Source: UBA4416 sp040387475
GTDB taxonomy: Bacteria; Bacteroidota; Bacteroidia; B-17B0; Aurantibacillaceae
DNA length: 64,000 nucleotides
Assembly: GCA_040387475.1 (NCBI GenBank)
Contig: JAZKDT010000001.1
Location: 310,001 to 374,000, forward strand
Direction: 5' to 3'
The notes under the pieces are model-generated. The model was not told where the DNA came from, did no database searches, and was given only the letters and a program-made list of their open reading frames with translations. Position numbers and translations under genes: made by a program. Positions 25,760-36,116 of the stretch are shown piece by piece (position 1 is the stretch's first letter; the number at the start of each line of letters is the position of its first letter).

Positions 25760-27586
25760 TTAGTGAGCGTGTCCGCCACCATCCACTTCGCCATCGGCTA
25801 ATGGAATAGTTTGAGGAATGAAGTCTTCTTCAGATCCTGGCTTACTATAGTCATACGCCCAACGGTGAACTACAGGTAGTTGACCTGGCCAGTTACCGTG
25901 AATGTTTGCCATAGGAGTTGTCCACTCTAATGTATTTGAATTCCAAGGATTTTGAGGTGCTTTCTCGCCACGGAAAATACTATAGAAAAAATTGAATAAG
26001 AATACACATTGAGATAATGCACCTAATATGGCGAACACAGTAACTATCTCATTAATATCAACTAAATTATCAAATAAAGGGAAGTTAGAGTTTGTGTAGT
26101 AACGACGAGGTACGCCGGCTAATCCCAGAAAGTGCATAGGGAAGAATACACCATAGGCACACACAAATGTTAACCAGAAATGTAAATAACCTAATTTTTT
26201 GTTCATCATGCGTAAGAACAGTTTTGGAAACCAGTGATATACACCCGCAAACATACCGAAGATTGCAGATAATCCCATTACAATGTGAAAGTGAGCTACC
26301 ACAAAGTAAGTATCATGCACGTTAATATCTAAAGTTGAATCTGCTAAGATGATACCTGTTACACCACCTGTTACGAAAGAAGAAACCAAACCAATAGAGA
26401 ACAACATGGCTGGTGTGTATTGAATGTTACCTTTCCATAAAGTAGTAATGTAGTTAAATGCTTTTACTGCAGATGGAATAGCAATTAATAATGTTGTAAA
26501 TACAAACACAGATCCTAAGAACGGGTTCATACCGGTTAAGAACATATGGTGACCCCAAACGATAAAGGATAAGAAACCAATGGCCAACATCGATCCGATC
26601 ATCGCTCTGTAACCGAAGATAGGTTTACGGGAGTTTGTGGAAATGATTTCAGATGTAATACCTAAAGCCGGTAATAATACAATGTATACCTCAGGGTGAC
26701 CTAAGAACCAGAATAAGTGTTCAAATAATACCGGGCTACCACCAACGTTGTCTAACGGGCGACCACCAATATAAATATCCGATAAATAGAAACTTGTTCC
26801 CAAACTTCTGTCGCAAATTAATAATACAACAGCCGAAACTAATACCGGGAAAGATAAAACACCTAAGATAGCAGTAATTAAGATGGCCCACATAGTTAAT
26901 GGCATGCGGGTCATTTTCATACCCTTAGTACGTAAATTAATGATCGTTACAATATAGTTGATACCGCCTAACAAGGATGAAACAACGAATAAAGTCATTG
27001 AAATTAACCACAAAGTCATACCTAATTTAGAACCTGGCATTGCTTCCGGTAATGCTGATAATGGAGGATAAATTGTCCACCCTCCTGAAGCAGGACCATC
27101 TTCAATAAATAAAGAACCTAACATGATCACACTTGATCCAAAGAAGAACCAGTAAGACAACATATTTAAGAATCCGGAAGCCATATCACGTGCACCAACC
27201 TGATAAGGAATTAATAAGTTTGCAAAGGTTCCACTCAATCCACCGGTTAATACAAAGAATACCATGATGGTACCATGAATGGTAACTAACGCCAGGTACA
27301 TGTTAGGATCCAGAATACCGTCTTTGCCCCATTTGTCTCCTAGAATGGCGTTTATGAAGGCAAATTTTTCTCCTGGCCATGCTAACTGCAAACGGAAAAT
27401 GATTGACATCGTCATAGCGATAACAGCCATTACTACAGCTGTTAATAGGAACTGACGGGAGATCATTTTATGATCCTGACTGAAAATGTATTTGCTTACA
27501 AAACTTTCGTGGTGTTCATCATGATCGTGAGCGTGATCGTGGTGTCCTTCGTGTCCTGTTAAATCTGCTGAATGTGCGTTTGACAT
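25760..27586 (-). CDS. coxA: Cytochrome c oxidase subunit I
   Basis: A 608-residue, 12-helix haem-copper oxidase core of type A. The GHPEVYIVLLPALG segment carries the CuB histidine, the cross-linked tyrosine and the proton-path glutamate. HHMFLTGMNPF gives two further CuB ligands, and HDTYFVVAHFHIVMG gives the haem ligands. It reduces oxygen to water and pumps protons. Both ends are unusually His-rich: about ten histidines in residues 4 to 27, and a GGGHAH tail. It is the last gene of the operon whose first genes encode alternative complex III, so quinol to oxygen transfer is encoded in one unit. Subunits III and IV are not here. Confidence 0.97.
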   Translation of the reverse strand: MSNAHSADLTGHEGHHDHAHDHDEHHESFVSKYIFSQDHKMISRQFLLTAVVMAVIAMTMSIIFRLQLAWPGEKFAFINAILGDKWGKDGILDPNMYLALVTIHGTIMVFFVLTGGLSGTFANLLIPYQVGARDMASGFLNMLSYWFFFGSSVIMLGSLFIEDGPASGGWTIYPPLSALPEAMPGSKLGMTLWLISMTLFVVSSLLGGINYIVTIINLRTKGMKMTRMPLTMWAILITAILGVLSFPVLVSAVVLLICDRSLGTSFYLSDIYIGGRPLDNVGGSPVLFEHLFWFLGHPEVYIVLLPALGITSEIISTNSRKPIFGYRAMIGSMLAIGFLSFIVWGHHMFLTGMNPFLGSVFVFTTLLIAIPSAVKAFNYITTLWKGNIQYTPAMLFSIGLVSSFVTGGVTGIILADSTLDINVHDTYFVVAHFHIVMGLSAIFGMFAGVYHWFPKLFLRMMNKKLGYLHFWLTFVCAYGVFFPMHFLGLAGVPRRYYTNSNFPLFDNLVDINEIVTVFAILGALSQCVFLFNFFYSIFRGEKAPQNPWNSNTLEWTTPMANIHGNWPGQLPVVHRWAYDYSKPGSEEDFIPQTIPLADGEVDGGGHAH

Positions 27587-27627
27587 ATGATGCTTTATTT
27601 TAAAGTACTACAATTTTGTTTTTAATT

Positions 27628-28665
27628 TTATTCTCCTTTAGCGGCCAACGTTTTAACTGCTTTTTGTTTTGCTAACCAGGCGTTATAATCTTTTTCACTT
27701 TCTACAACAATGGTCATTTGCATATTGTAGTGAGAGGCACCACAAATTTTATTACATAATAACAGGTAATCAAACTCAACAGGCTCTTCGTTTTTTAAAG
27801 CACGGGCATGGTTGATACCAGCCATTAATTGAATCACGTAAGGATCTTTACGCATTTCAGCTGTTGTTTTGTTTGGAGTAAATCTAAATTCAGTGATCAT
27901 ACCCGGTACACAGTTCATTTGTGCGCGAAAGTGAGGCATGTATGCAGAGTGAATAACATCGCGTGAGCGCATTTTAAATTCGATCTCTCTGTTTACCGGG
28001 ATATGAAATTCATTTTTTACAATAATATCATCATAACATTTTGGATCTAATGTATCTAATCCTACAGAGTTTCCTCCATCGATCTGGCGGTAATCTGTTA
28101 ATCCTAAAGTTTTGTCCTTACCGGCATAACGTGCGCTCCAGTCAAATTGTTTTGCGTATAATTCAATAGTAATTTTGTTAGGATCAGTTGAACGGTCAGT
28201 AATTTCGTTCCAGTATTTTAAACCAAAAATAATGATACCAGCTAATACAACAGCGGGTGCAATGGTCCAAGCCATTTCTAAACGATTATCGTGTGCAAGG
28301 AATGTAGCTTTAACGCCTTTTTTACCTGCGTATTTGTAGCTGAACCAAAATAAAACAGCATTTGTAACCACAAACACAAAAACGATCAGGTACATGTTAT
28401 AATCCCATAAAGCGTCAATCTTTAAACCATGAACTGATGCTGCTCCGGGTAATGCGTTGTCATTCCAACGATCGGCTTGCCAAAAGAAAAATGCGATGAA
28501 AACAAAGCCAAATAACAACATGGCTTTACCATTAAAGGCATTATCACTATCCGTTATATGCCACTCTTTGGTTTTCTTAAACTCACGTGATAGTTCAATA
28601 ACACGCATTAACTGGTGGACAGCGATGATTAAAAGTACAAGTCCGATTAAGATTAACAATTTCAT
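27628..28665 (-). CDS. coxB: Cytochrome c oxidase subunit II
   Basis: A 345-residue protein with two N-terminal membrane helices plus a third hydrophobic stretch before the cupredoxin domain. The CuA ligands are intact: the early histidine in VIHSAYMPHF and the CNKICGASHYNM motif (C-x3-C-x3-H-x2-M). No C-terminal cytochrome c domain is fused. It accepts electrons from a cytochrome c, probably the mono-haem subunit ActE or the N-terminal haem of ActA. It precedes coxA by 41 bases. Confidence 0.96.
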   Translation of the reverse strand: MKLLILIGLVLLIIAVHQLMRVIELSREFKKTKEWHITDSDNAFNGKAMLLFGFVFIAFFFWQADRWNDNALPGAASVHGLKIDALWDYNMYLIVFVFVVTNAVLFWFSYKYAGKKGVKATFLAHDNRLEMAWTIAPAVVLAGIIIFGLKYWNEITDRSTDPNKITIELYAKQFDWSARYAGKDKTLGLTDYRQIDGGNSVGLDTLDPKCYDDIIVKNEFHIPVNREIEFKMRSRDVIHSAYMPHFRAQMNCVPGMITEFRFTPNKTTAEMRKDPYVIQLMAGINHARALKNEEPVEFDYLLLCNKICGASHYNMQMTIVVESEKDYNAWLAKQKAVKTLAAKGE

Positions 28666-28753
28666 AATTAGATATTTATTTTTTTAGTTGTCTTATGAAT
28701 TGCCCAGAGGGGGCTCATCATATCAAATATTTTAGTTTATTCTTTGCTTTTAA

Positions 28754-29986
28754 TTAGTAAGAGTGATGCGCACTTTCTTCCAGGAACGGGTGATTTTTTA
28801 CCAGTAACGGACGTTTAGAAAGATTAGTTAACACAACGTAAATAAATAATCCTAAGAAGAAGAAGAAAGTCCCTAACTCCATCCATCCTAAACCAGTCCA
28901 GTGGTGGCCAACTGTGCCCGGCATAACTACCATGATAATATCCAGGTAGTGACCAATGAATATAATAGTACCTACAAAGATTAAGAAGAAATAATTTCTT
29001 TTCGAATCACGACTCATTAACATGATCATCGGGAAAGCAAAGTTTACAAATAAAACTGTCCACATTAAAGTTTTGTATGATTCCCAACGTGTTTGGAAAT
29101 AAACAACCTCTTCAGGAATATCTGCATACCAGATTAACATGAATTGAGAGAAATATAAATATGTCCATAAGAAGGAAATAGCGAACATCCATTTACCAAT
29201 ATCGTGTACTGTACTTTCAGTAACAAATTCTAAATAACCTAATTTTTTTAACCAAACAACTAAGATGGTGATAGTGATTAACGCACTAACCCACATACCG
29301 GAGAAGATGTACCAACCCATCATTGTAGAGAACCAGTGAGTATCAATACTCATGATCCAATCCCATGCAGATGTAGAAGAAGTAACCGCAAAAACAACCA
29401 TGAACCATGCACTTAATTTAATGTTTTTCCAGTGAAAACCTTTAGCCTCTTCATGTCCTAAAGCATCAGCATCGATAGAGTTTTTACGTAATTTCCAGGT
29501 AAACATAACCCAGGCAACCATGTATAAAATAGTTCTGATCCACCAAAAAGCCCCAAAATAACCAATTTTACCTGCTATAACAGCGTCGTAATTTGCTGAT
29601 CCTTCAGTGGCAATCCCATCAGCCATCCATGGATAAATAGTATGTAAATGTAATTGACCGCAGATAAAGATTAACAACATGAAAGATAACCCTACTGGCA
29701 TATACCAGGTTACAGCTTCAATAATTCTTTTGATAGTTGTTGCCCAACCTGCTTCAGCAGCATACTGTAAGCCCAGGAAAAAAGATGCTCCCAAAGCAAT
29801 AGCCATAAAGAAAAATGCTCCAACAAAAACATTGGCCCATGCGCGGGTTGCATGATAATGATGATCATCCGGCTGTTTATCAAGCATAAACATACAAATG
29901 ATAGATACTAAACCAACGGCCATCAATATCATTGATGTCAGTTTTGCTTTAGAGGGTACTACGAAATTTAATTTATCAGTGTTCAT
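28754..29986 (-). CDS. actF: Alternative complex III subunit ActF (quinone-binding membrane subunit)
   Basis: A 410-residue protein with ten predicted membrane helices, related to ActC/NrfD. Landmarks are WANVFVGAFFFMAIALGASFFLGLQYAAEAGW and FQTRWESYKTLMW. In the known complex it pairs with ActC in the membrane. It follows actE by 37 bases. Confidence 0.93.
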   Translation of the reverse strand: MNTDKLNFVVPSKAKLTSMILMAVGLVSIICMFMLDKQPDDHHYHATRAWANVFVGAFFFMAIALGASFFLGLQYAAEAGWATTIKRIIEAVTWYMPVGLSFMLLIFICGQLHLHTIYPWMADGIATEGSANYDAVIAGKIGYFGAFWWIRTILYMVAWVMFTWKLRKNSIDADALGHEEAKGFHWKNIKLSAWFMVVFAVTSSTSAWDWIMSIDTHWFSTMMGWYIFSGMWVSALITITILVVWLKKLGYLEFVTESTVHDIGKWMFAISFLWTYLYFSQFMLIWYADIPEEVVYFQTRWESYKTLMWTVLFVNFAFPMIMLMSRDSKRNYFFLIFVGTIIFIGHYLDIIMVVMPGTVGHHWTGLGWMELGTFFFFLGLFIYVVLTNLSKRPLLVKNHPFLEESAHHSY

Positions 29987-30023
29987 ATTTAAAAATTCTG
30001 TCGTATTTAAAAATTCGTTTTAA

Positions 30024-30674
30024 TTAATGTGCTTTTGGTGTTTCGGCTGCCGGAGTTGCAACAACTGCTTTTGCTGCTGTACTATCAGCCACTACAGTTT
30101 TGGGTCCTTGTAATTTTTGTACATAATATACCAATTTCCAACGTTCTTCCTGTGTCAATAAATTCCTGTGAGGACCCATTGAACCTTTTCCATAAGTAAT
30201 GGTATGGAAGATCTTTCCTTCAGGAAGATCCTTTAATGCCCCATTGTATGCTGGTGGCGGCCCAGGTAATTTTAAACCAACTTTTCCATCTCCCGCTCCT
30301 GTAGCACCGTGACAGTGTACACAAAATTTACCATATAAATCTTCACCCTGTTTATCAACAGCTGCTGAAAAAACAACCGGGTTTTTTAAATATAATCCTG
30401 CTTGTGCATATCCTTCTGCCGTATTTGGATATACATAGGGCATGTAGCCTCTTGCAATGGTCCCGTCAACAGGCAACATAGCGTTATCTAATGTGTCTCC
30501 GTTAATAACGTGGGTTCCGTAATATTCTACAGAAGGCGAACGATACATATCTGGCATAAATTCATAACCCGGACTGTTCGATTCTTTTTTACCACATGAT
30601 GTAAAACCTGCCACTAACATCACTGCGAAAGTTCCGCAAGCAACCAGTTTAAGATTTTTGTATGATAAGTTCAT
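30024..30674 (-). CDS. actE: Alternative complex III subunit ActE (mono-haem cytochrome c lipoprotein)
   Basis: A 216-residue lipoprotein with lipobox VAGFTSCG (Cys27) and one c-type haem site CVHCH. The later methionine in KGSMGPHRNLL is the likely axial ligand. The C-terminus is Ala/Thr/Val-rich and low in complexity. In the known complex it carries electrons out toward cytochrome oxidase. Confidence 0.93.
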   Translation of the reverse strand: MNLSYKNLKLVACGTFAVMLVAGFTSCGKKESNSPGYEFMPDMYRSPSVEYYGTHVINGDTLDNAMLPVDGTIARGYMPYVYPNTAEGYAQAGLYLKNPVVFSAAVDKQGEDLYGKFCVHCHGATGAGDGKVGLKLPGPPPAYNGALKDLPEGKIFHTITYGKGSMGPHRNLLTQEERWKLVYYVQKLQGPKTVVADSTAAKAVVATPAAETPKAH

Positions 30675-30692
30675 ATTGTTGTGTTTATCTAA

Positions 30693-31241
30693 TTAATACT
30701 TTGGTTCGATTGTGATAATGCCTTTGTAGTTTACTTCTTCAGCTCCAGTTGAACGTAAGATCTCATCAGCCTTTTTTGATTGCTCATCATTTAATTCTAA
30801 ATAGATCATGAACTTATCGTCAGTTGTACGAGGATCAGGATTTTTAGCTTTAGCACCTGGTACTAACCAGCAGCGTAATAAATATGTTAATGACATACCA
30901 TGAGCAGCACAAAATACAGTTGCTTCAAAAGTAATTGGAATAAATGCCGGAATTGCTGAATAGTAATTCCAGTTTGGTTTACCACCAATATCATTAGGCC
31001 AGTCGCTTACCATCATGTACCACATCATTAATGTAGCTAACGATAACCCGGTGATACCATAAATAAATGCACATATCGCAATACGTGTACGAGGTACACC
31101 AACTATCGGATCAATTCCGTGAACTGGAAATGGAGTAAATACATCCGCGATACGAATACCTGATGCACGTAATTTTCTACATGCGTCTAATAAAGGAACT
31201 TCATCTCCAAAAATGCCGTGTATAATTTGTTTAGTTGCCAT
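30693..31241 (-). CDS. actD: Alternative complex III subunit ActD (DUF3341)
   Basis: A 182-residue protein of the DUF3341 family with two membrane helices: FIYGITGLSLATLMMWYMMVSDWP and the helix near FIPITFEATVFCAAHGM. Opening KQIIHGIFGDEVPLLDACRKLRASGIRIADVFTPFPVHGID is diagnostic. It is a structural subunit without cofactors. Confidence 0.93.
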   Translation of the reverse strand: MATKQIIHGIFGDEVPLLDACRKLRASGIRIADVFTPFPVHGIDPIVGVPRTRIAICAFIYGITGLSLATLMMWYMMVSDWPNDIGGKPNWNYYSAIPAFIPITFEATVFCAAHGMSLTYLLRCWLVPGAKAKNPDPRTTDDKFMIYLELNDEQSKKADEILRSTGAEEVNYKGIITIEPKY

Positions 31242-31281
31242 ATTCTTTTTCTAATATCTTAATTCTAAATCTGTGTACTAA

Positions 31282-32670
31282 TTAATGATGTGCGTGTTCT
31301 GCTGCAGCTTTTTTATGTTCTTCACCAGATGCTTTTAATATTGATTTTAACTCGGCTTGCGCAATTACCGGGAATGTACGTGAGTACAATAAGAATAAGG
31401 TAAAGAACATACCGATTGTTCCAACAAAGATACCTACGTCAACAAACGAAGGTGTATAGGTATTCCATGTAGATGGTAAGTAAGTACGACATAAAGTAGG
31501 CACAATAATTACAAAACGCTCAAACCACATACCGATGTTTACAACGATAGATAAGATGAATGTAAATACTAAACTGGTACGTAATTTTTTGAACCAGAAT
31601 AATTGAGGAGAAATTACGTTACAAGTCATCATGGCTGCATAAGACCACCACATTGGACCGGTTGCTCTGTTTAAGAATGCATATTGTTCCCACTCAACAC
31701 CTGAATACCATGCTACGAATAACTCAGTTAAATAAGCTACACCTACAATAGAACCAGTAACGATAATTACGATGTTCATGTACTCTACGTGTTTAATTGT
31801 AATGTATGCTTCTAATTTATATACTTTACGAACAATTAGCATTAATGTTAATACCATCGCAAATCCTGAGAATACAGCACCCGAAACGAAATATGGAGGG
31901 AAGATAGTCGTATGCCAACCCGGAACTACTGATGTAGCAAAGTCAAATGATACAATAGAGTGAACCGAGAATACTAATGGTGTAGATAAACCAGCTAATA
32001 CTAAAGATACTTCTTCAAAACGAGACCAGTGACGAACACCACCGCCCCAACCGAAGCTTAATAAAGCGTATGCTTTTTTCATACGTGGTTTAACAACTCT
32101 GTCACGGATCATTGCGAAATCAGGAATTAAACCAATGTACCAGAAAACGATAGATACAGTTGCATAAGTTGATACCGCGAACACATCCCATAATAAGGGT
32201 GAGTTAAAGTTAGGCCACAAAGAACCAAATTGATTTGGTAAAGGGAATAACATGTAATCTAACCACGGACGACCGGTGTGTAACGTTACGAAGATAGCAG
32301 CACATAATACAGCAAAGATCGTCATCGCCTCAGCAGAACGGTTGATGGCCATACGCCATTTTTGGCGGAACAATAATAATACAGCCGAGATCAAAGTACC
32401 GGCGTGACCAATACCAATCCACCAAACGAAGTTGGTAATATCCCATGCCCAATCAACACCGTTATTAGAACCCCAGGCTCCAATACCAACACCAATGGTG
32501 TAGGATAAACATCCAATTCCCCACATGAAAGCCAGTACAGAGATGGTAAATAAAATATACCATAATCTGTTTGCTTTACCTTCTATGGGCGCAATAATAT
32601 CATCTGTGATGTTTCGGTAAGTCTTGTTACCTAATATCAAAGGAACTCTTATCTGTGATTCTGCGTGCAT
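31282..32670 (-). CDS. actC: Alternative complex III subunit ActC (NrfD/PsrC-like)
   Basis: A 462-residue NrfD-type membrane protein with ten helices and a His-rich tail (EHKKAAAEHAHH). Recognisable segments are WVGIGHAGTLISAVLLLFRQKWR-like text near residues 80 to 105 and GVRHWSRFEEVSLVLAGLSTPLVFSVHSIVSFDFATSVVPGWHTTIFPPYFVSGA. The quinol oxidation site lies here in characterised complexes. Confidence 0.95.
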   Translation of the reverse strand: MHAESQIRVPLILGNKTYRNITDDIIAPIEGKANRLWYILFTISVLAFMWGIGCLSYTIGVGIGAWGSNNGVDWAWDITNFVWWIGIGHAGTLISAVLLLFRQKWRMAINRSAEAMTIFAVLCAAIFVTLHTGRPWLDYMLFPLPNQFGSLWPNFNSPLLWDVFAVSTYATVSIVFWYIGLIPDFAMIRDRVVKPRMKKAYALLSFGWGGGVRHWSRFEEVSLVLAGLSTPLVFSVHSIVSFDFATSVVPGWHTTIFPPYFVSGAVFSGFAMVLTLMLIVRKVYKLEAYITIKHVEYMNIVIIVTGSIVGVAYLTELFVAWYSGVEWEQYAFLNRATGPMWWSYAAMMTCNVISPQLFWFKKLRTSLVFTFILSIVVNIGMWFERFVIIVPTLCRTYLPSTWNTYTPSFVDVGIFVGTIGMFFTLFLLYSRTFPVIAQAELKSILKASGEEHKKAAAEHAHH

Positions 32671-32712
32671 ATTATTTTAAATTCAGAATTTATAATTAGT
32701 TTTTACTTGATC

Positions 32713-35700
32713 TTATGAATGGTGTTCTTCTTTTTTCTCTTCCGGATTATGACCTGGAGCTGGAGCTTTGTGTTCGCCGGTATGAATTGCTTCTTCCTGG
32801 TTTCTTACTTTTAATAAGTAAGATACAGTTGGTTTCACACCTACTTCTTCTAATAAGAAATAGTTTTTATCATCATTTCTCCATGTGTTAATTGCTGATG
32901 CTTCGTCATTAACATCTCCAAACATGATCGCGTTTGTAGGACAAGCTTGTTGACAGGCCGTTTTGATTGATCCGTCAACGATTGGCATTTTAGCTGCTTT
33001 CGCTACTAATTTACCTGCTTGTAAACGTTGCTGACACATAGAACATTTTTCCATAACCCCACGTGAACGAACTACTACGTCTGGATTCAATACCATACGT
33101 CCTAAATCTTGTTGAGCCGGGTTAACATTCGTGAAATCAGCGTTAGCATTATAGTTAAACCAGTTGAAACGACGAACTTTGAATGGACAGTTATTAGCGC
33201 AGTAACGGGTACCGATACAACGGTTATAAGTCATCATGTTCAATCCTTCTGTACTGTGGCTGGTTGCTAATACCGGACAAACCGTTTCGCAAGGAGCGTG
33301 ATTACAGTGCTGACACATCATTGGCTGGAATGTTACCTTCGGATTCAAAGAAGGATTTTCCATATCCAGATACATATCCAAAGCACCGATATTTTCGCCG
33401 GCTGCTTTTTCACGGGTCATATCAGAGGTATAGTAACGATCGATACGTAACCAGTGCATTTCACGTGTTTTACCAACTTCTTCCTTACCAACTACGTGAA
33501 CGTTATTTTCTACTGTACAAGCTACAACACATGCTGCGCAACCAATACATGAGGTCATATCAATGGTTAAACCCCATTTGTGGTTTAAACGCGGATGAGC
33601 ATCCCATAAATCAACATCTTCAACCGGTTTTTTACCACCACCGTGCATTGGTAATAATGCTGCAGGGTTCCAAACTTCTTTTTCTTTTGATTTGTATTCG
33701 TTTAAAGAAACTTCTCTCAATAAATATTCTTCACGACCCATGATGGTGTGGTGAATTTGAGTAGCAGCTAATTCATATTCTTCTGATGTTGCTTTAACAG
33801 AAGCAGTAAGATTTACATTTTGTAATGTATCACCAGAAACTGTTAAGAAAGGATAAGCGTTCACACCAACGTCGTTAGCCACTTTCATGCTTTCTGATTT
33901 ACGTCCGTAACCAATGGCTAAACCAATAGTACCGGCTGTTTGACCAGGCTGAGGGTAAACAGGAACTTTAATAGTTGTGCCGTTAACAGTTAATTCAACA
34001 ATAGAAGCAATTTTATCCTGGCGCTTCATCTCGTTTAACTTCAAGGTAGCAACATCAGCAGGATTCATTGTGATGTAGTTATCCCAGGTTACTTTAGAAA
34101 TGGGATCAGGTAATTCCATTAACCATGGATTATTACTTTGATTTCCATTTCCTAAACCAACTTTTTCATAAACTACTAATTCAAAAGTTCCACCTTTTGC
34201 AGATGTAGCAGAAGCAGCAGCTTTATTATAATCAGGAGTTGGTAAAGTTGATACTGCTTCAGGAGTTACAGAAGCAGAAGTATGATGAGTTGTTGTTGTA
34301 TGATTTGCCGCAGGTGTTACCACTTTAACGGTATCAGCAATCATGGATTCTCCTGTCATAGCAGCTACACCAGCCATAATTGGCTTGCCGGCAGAATCAA
34401 CAGCTAATGGAGCAATTGGCATATCTTTGTAAACAGATACTTTTAATACACCATCATGTAAGGTATGTGCCCAAAAAGAAGCAAAATCTAAAAACTTACC
34501 TTGTTGAGGGAACATATGATTGTTCCAGTAACCTTGTAAGTAAGTTAAATAATCTGCCTTAATTCCTGACCATTTTAATAAAGTGTCCTGAACCTGGCGT
34601 GTTCCTTCGTAACGCGGAGCCGCAAAGATCTGGCGGATAGTTGGTTGTTGTAATGAGTAATGACCGCGTTTTGGATTAGCGTCACCCCATGATTCTAAAT
34701 AGTTATTATCAGGACAAACAAAATCAGCTAATTGTGATGTTTCATCTAACGATTGAGAGAAAGAAACTCTTAATGCGGCTTTTTTATAGGCATCAGCAAA
34801 TTTCAAAGAAGCTGGAGCTGTATAAACCGGGTTACAGTTATAGGTCATTAATACACCAACTTTACCAGCGTTCAAATCAGCAACTAATTCAATAAATGCT
34901 TTATCATCACCTTGTTTTAAATTGTAGCTTGTTTCAACATCTACCGTTTTACCGTAGTTATCTAACATTTTATTGATACCGTTTACCAAAGTCTGGCAAC
35001 CTTCATCATTAAAACCACAAACAACAATTGAATTACCTTTGTTTGCAACTAATTCTTTAGCTGCTTTTACAATTGCTTTAGCTGCATCAGGATTAGAAAT
35101 TTTTGCGTCAGAAACTTTTGAATTTCCGGTTGAACCTGCTACTTCGTTAAATAAAGCGGCAATTACTTTTCCGTATTCCGAGGCTTTGATCATATAACGC
35201 TCATCGGCGTTAGCACCAGTTAAAGACAAATTAGCTTCAAAATGGTAATGCTTACTCATTTCTAAGTTCTCGCGGTTAACTTTACGGGTTTTGCTATATT
35301 GATTAGCAAATTCGATCGGATTTAACCAGGTTCCTAAGAAGTCGCAAGCTACACCAACAATGGTTTTAGCCTGTGAAAAATCGTATGAAGAAACATGGGA
35401 CTTACCAAACACATTCTTGTTAGCCTGGATTAAAGCTGCATAAGAAACTGCATCGTAAGTAACGTGTTTTGTATTTGGATGTTTAGCGATAAATTCAGCA
35501 ATTACACCTTTTGTAGAAGGACTGATAATGGTTGAACTTAAGATCACATTTGTTCCACCACCTAAAGATTTTGCCACAGCATCATCTACATTTTTCCAGG
35601 TAGTTGGAGCTGCATTTTTAGCAACCGGTCCGTTTAAACGGGCTCCGTCGTATAAACTTAAAACAGAAGACTGAACACGGGCACTTGTAGCCCCATAACT

Positions 35701-36081
35701 TACTTTTGATAAGTCGTTCCCTTCAATTTTAATAGGACGTCCTTCACGTGTTTTAACTAAAACCGACGCGTAATCGTGCCCGTCATAAAACGTAGAAGCA
35801 TACCAGTTAGCCACACCAGGGGTTACCTCTTCAGGTTTAACCACGTAAGGGATAGAAGTATTAACAGGCGTTTCGCAGGCTGCTAAAGCAACGGCCGCTG
35901 TAGAGAAGCCCATTACTTTTAAGAAATCTCTACGGCTTGTACCTTTAGAGTTAGCATCATCACCCGTAAGGAATTCTTCCATCGGTAAAGTCTCTGCGAA
36001 CTCGTTGTTTTTGTTTTGTAAAAAGTCTTCGCTGTTGTTTAGTTCAGGCAAACCTTTCCAGTATTTTTTCGACATAGTCAT
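32713..36081 (-). CDS. actB: Alternative complex III subunit ActB (iron-sulfur, molybdopterin-like)
   Basis: A 1122-residue fusion. Residues 1 to about 70 hold the variant Tat signal TSRRDFLKVMGFS. A molybdopterin-oxidoreductase-like domain that binds no cofactor in the family runs to about 790. The C-terminal ferredoxin domain has four cysteine clusters: CIGCAACVVAC, CQHCNHAPCETVC, CIGTRYCANNC and CSMCQQ...CQQAC. These fit three [4Fe-4S] and one [3Fe-4S] centre. A Thr/His/Ala-rich linker is visible near residues 585 to 640. The ATG at 36075 is an alternative start. Confidence 0.95.
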   Translation of the reverse strand: MTMSKKYWKGLPELNNSEDFLQNKNNEFAETLPMEEFLTGDDANSKGTSRRDFLKVMGFSTAAVALAACETPVNTSIPYVVKPEEVTPGVANWYASTFYDGHDYASVLVKTREGRPIKIEGNDLSKVSYGATSARVQSSVLSLYDGARLNGPVAKNAAPTTWKNVDDAVAKSLGGGTNVILSSTIISPSTKGVIAEFIAKHPNTKHVTYDAVSYAALIQANKNVFGKSHVSSYDFSQAKTIVGVACDFLGTWLNPIEFANQYSKTRKVNRENLEMSKHYHFEANLSLTGANADERYMIKASEYGKVIAALFNEVAGSTGNSKVSDAKISNPDAAKAIVKAAKELVANKGNSIVVCGFNDEGCQTLVNGINKMLDNYGKTVDVETSYNLKQGDDKAFIELVADLNAGKVGVLMTYNCNPVYTAPASLKFADAYKKAALRVSFSQSLDETSQLADFVCPDNNYLESWGDANPKRGHYSLQQPTIRQIFAAPRYEGTRQVQDTLLKWSGIKADYLTYLQGYWNNHMFPQQGKFLDFASFWAHTLHDGVLKVSVYKDMPIAPLAVDSAGKPIMAGVAAMTGESMIADTVKVVTPAANHTTTTHHTSASVTPEAVSTLPTPDYNKAAASATSAKGGTFELVVYEKVGLGNGNQSNNPWLMELPDPISKVTWDNYITMNPADVATLKLNEMKRQDKIASIVELTVNGTTIKVPVYPQPGQTAGTIGLAIGYGRKSESMKVANDVGVNAYPFLTVSGDTLQNVNLTASVKATSEEYELAATQIHHTIMGREEYLLREVSLNEYKSKEKEVWNPAALLPMHGGGKKPVEDVDLWDAHPRLNHKWGLTIDMTSCIGCAACVVACTVENNVHVVGKEEVGKTREMHWLRIDRYYTSDMTREKAAGENIGALDMYLDMENPSLNPKVTFQPMMCQHCNHAPCETVCPVLATSHSTEGLNMMTYNRCIGTRYCANNCPFKVRRFNWFNYNANADFTNVNPAQQDLGRMVLNPDVVVRSRGVMEKCSMCQQRLQAGKLVAKAAKMPIVDGSIKTACQQACPTNAIMFGDVNDEASAINTWRNDDKNYFLLEEVGVKPTVSYLLKVRNQEEAIHTGEHKAPAPGHNPEEKKEEHHS

Positions 36082-36116
36082 CTGTGATATTTCTTGTAAT
36101 TACCGGTTTCTAACAA

